A DNA stretch of 5,637 bases from NCBI GenBank assembly GCA_030598625.1, contig JAUVPO010000137.1, positions 1 through 5,637 of the forward strand. The letters are read 5' to 3'. Source of the stretch: Deferribacteres bacterium (lineage in GTDB: Bacteria; Nitrospirota; Thermodesulfovibrionia; UBA6902). This document shows, in pieces, positions 4,541-5,637 of this stretch (positions are counted from its first letter, which is position 1; each line of letters starts with the position of its first letter). Both the position numbers and the translations under genes were made by a program. The notes under the pieces are model-generated. The model worked only from the letters and a program-made list of their open reading frames with translations, searched no databases and was not told where the DNA came from.

Positions 4541-5637
4541 ACACGGACCATAAATGTTCAATTAAGCAACTCCTCGTATTTTTTATCTGGACCGTAGTCG
4601 CTGTGCTATGGGTCAATCACCCCGCTGAAGCTAAAGTCTATATCGATATAACGGCCCCTGCCATAAGAAAACTGCCGGTATCAATAACCGCTAAAGGCAG
4701 TCCGAGGGCAAAAGAAATAAAATGGATTGTCAGGAATGACCTTGAAACAACCGGAATGTTTGAATTTATTGATCAGGACATACCGGGTGCGGAAATTACG
4801 GCAAAGATTGTTGTTGAACTGTCGGAAAGACTTAAGATCCTGCTGTCCGTCAACGATTTAATTGAAGACAGGGAAGTGCTCAGAAAGAGATTCGAGTCGC
4901 CCAAAAAAAATGTTCGCGCGGTGGCGCACATCATTTCAAATGATATATACAAAATGGCGACCGGGAAAAAAGGAATATTCAGGACAAAGATTTCCTATCT
5001 GGCAAATTCATCTTCGGGCAGAAAAGAGCTGAGCTTGATGGACTGGGATGGATACAGCTCCAGGAAAATAGTCTCAAAAGGATTGACCGCCAGTCACAGC
5101 TGGTCTAATGACGGACGCTATATTATCTATTCCGCAGCGAGAAACAGAAAGTGGAGAATTTATTTTCTGGATCTGGAACGTCATAGGGAGAAGGTGATGT
5201 TTTCATCAAAGGGGCTTAACCTGGTCGGAGGCGCGTCTGCTGAAGATATTATATCGTTCTCGTCATCAAGAGACGGCAGTCCTGAGATATACGTGATGAA
5301 CATACACGGCAAGGGTCTTAAAAAGCTTACCAGATCTTTCGGCATTGATGTTTCGCCTGTTTTTTCCCCGGATGGCGGTAAAATCGCTTTTGTGTCGGAC
5401 AGGGGAGGTTCTCCGCAGGTGTATACCATGGATTCAAAAGGACGCGGTATAAAAAGGCTTACTTTTGAGGGACCGTACAACACCTCGCCTTCGTGGTCGC
5501 CTGACGGTAAATGGGTCGCTTTTGTTGGAAGAAAAGATGGTAAAAATCAGATATTCATGGTACAATCTGTCGGAATGGAATTAAGGCAACTTACTTTTAG
5601 CGGTAATAATGAGGGACCGGCATTCTCTCCGGACGGA
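4537..5637 (+). CDS. tolB: TolB periplasmic beta-propeller protein, first 367 residues (partial at right edge)
   Basis: Periplasmic protein of the Tol-Pal system that binds Pal and the TolA-like protein. Translation from ATG 4537 stays open to the window end. Residues 1-32 form a signal peptide (hydrophobic core 11-27, probable cleavage after the AEA at 30-32). An N-terminal TolB domain follows (about 33-165, starting KVYIDITAP). The propeller repeats come next: SWSNDGRYIIYS (188-199), a blade with SSSRDGSPEIYVMN but no SPDG turn, SPVFSPDGGKIAFVSDR (273-289), SPSWSPDGKWVAFV (317-330) and EGPAFSPDG at the edge. E. coli TolB is about 430 residues, so only the last part is missing. The start overlaps the preceding stop as ATGA, with GAGG eight bases upstream. 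pal is expected downstream. Confidence 0.95.
   Translation, partial: MNTDHKCSIKQLLVFFIWTVVAVLWVNHPAEAKVYIDITAPAIRKLPVSITAKGSPRAKEIKWIVRNDLETTGMFEFIDQDIPGAEITAKIVVELSERLKILLSVNDLIEDREVLRKRFESPKKNVRAVAHIISNDIYKMATGKKGIFRTKISYLANSSSGRKELSLMDWDGYSSRKIVSKGLTASHSWSNDGRYIIYSAARNRKWRIYFLDLERHREKVMFSSKGLNLVGGASAEDIISFSSSRDGSPEIYVMNIHGKGLKKLTRSFGIDVSPVFSPDGGKIAFVSDRGGSPQVYTMDSKGRGIKRLTFEGPYNTSPSWSPDGKWVAFVGRKDGKNQIFMVQSVGMELRQLTFSGNNEGPAFSPDG

Noticed and set aside
5181..5483. Minus-strand open frame inside tolB
   Set aside because: Antisense to propeller repeats; no independent support.

Overview
The window holds two divergent gene blocks of a Gram-negative bacterium. The minus-strand block (919 down to 1 and 2569 down to 1018) is part of an F1Fo ATP synthase operon, atpF'-atpF-atpH-atpA, with atpA running off the left edge. 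The plus-strand block (2819 to the right edge) is a Tol-Pal envelope operon, tolQ-tolR-tolA/tonB-like-tolB, with tolB running off the right edge. No RNA gene, CRISPR array, insertion sequence or unassigned ORF of real promise was found.

Organism: the Tol-Pal system means an outer membrane. Two different b-type stator genes (b' and b) ahead of atpH-atpA, with no atpB/atpE directly upstream, and a b subunit carrying a signal-peptide-like N-terminus, resemble arrangements known from Desulfobacterota (Geobacter-like) and Nitrospirota. This placement is inference from gene order and protein style, not from a search. Base composition looks moderate to slightly AT-rich, with AT-rich intergenic DNA.

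Layout: 1-919 atpA (first 306 codons); 920-1017 a 98-bp gap that breaks an otherwise tightly overlapped operon and contains direct and inverted repeats; 1018-1554 atpH (TTG start); 1551-2153 atpF; 2150-2569 atpF'; 2570-2818 divergent control region with a candidate promoter for each operon, a leader inverted repeat at the atpF' start codon and an inverted repeat around the tol promoter; 2819-3469 tolQ; 3441-3830 tolR; 3827-4540 TolA/TonB-like; 4537-5637 tolB (first 367 codons). Most junctions overlap by 4 nt, and tolQ/tolR overlap by 29 nt, which suggests translational coupling.

How they work together: b and b' form the peripheral stalk, delta (AtpH) joins that stalk to the F1 head, and alpha is part of the head. 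TolQ-TolR form a proton-driven inner-membrane motor that energises the TolA/TonB-like protein, which spans the periplasm and contacts TolB/Pal at the outer membrane. One block makes ATP from proton (or sodium) motive force and the other spends proton motive force on the envelope. The genes are ordinary core genes and I see no undescribed system. The most notable points are two substitutions in the non-catalytic nucleotide site of alpha (T to V in the P-loop, D to A at the Walker B position) and two small 21-bp-period repeat patches inside the atp operon, one of which encodes the N-terminus of the b subunit.
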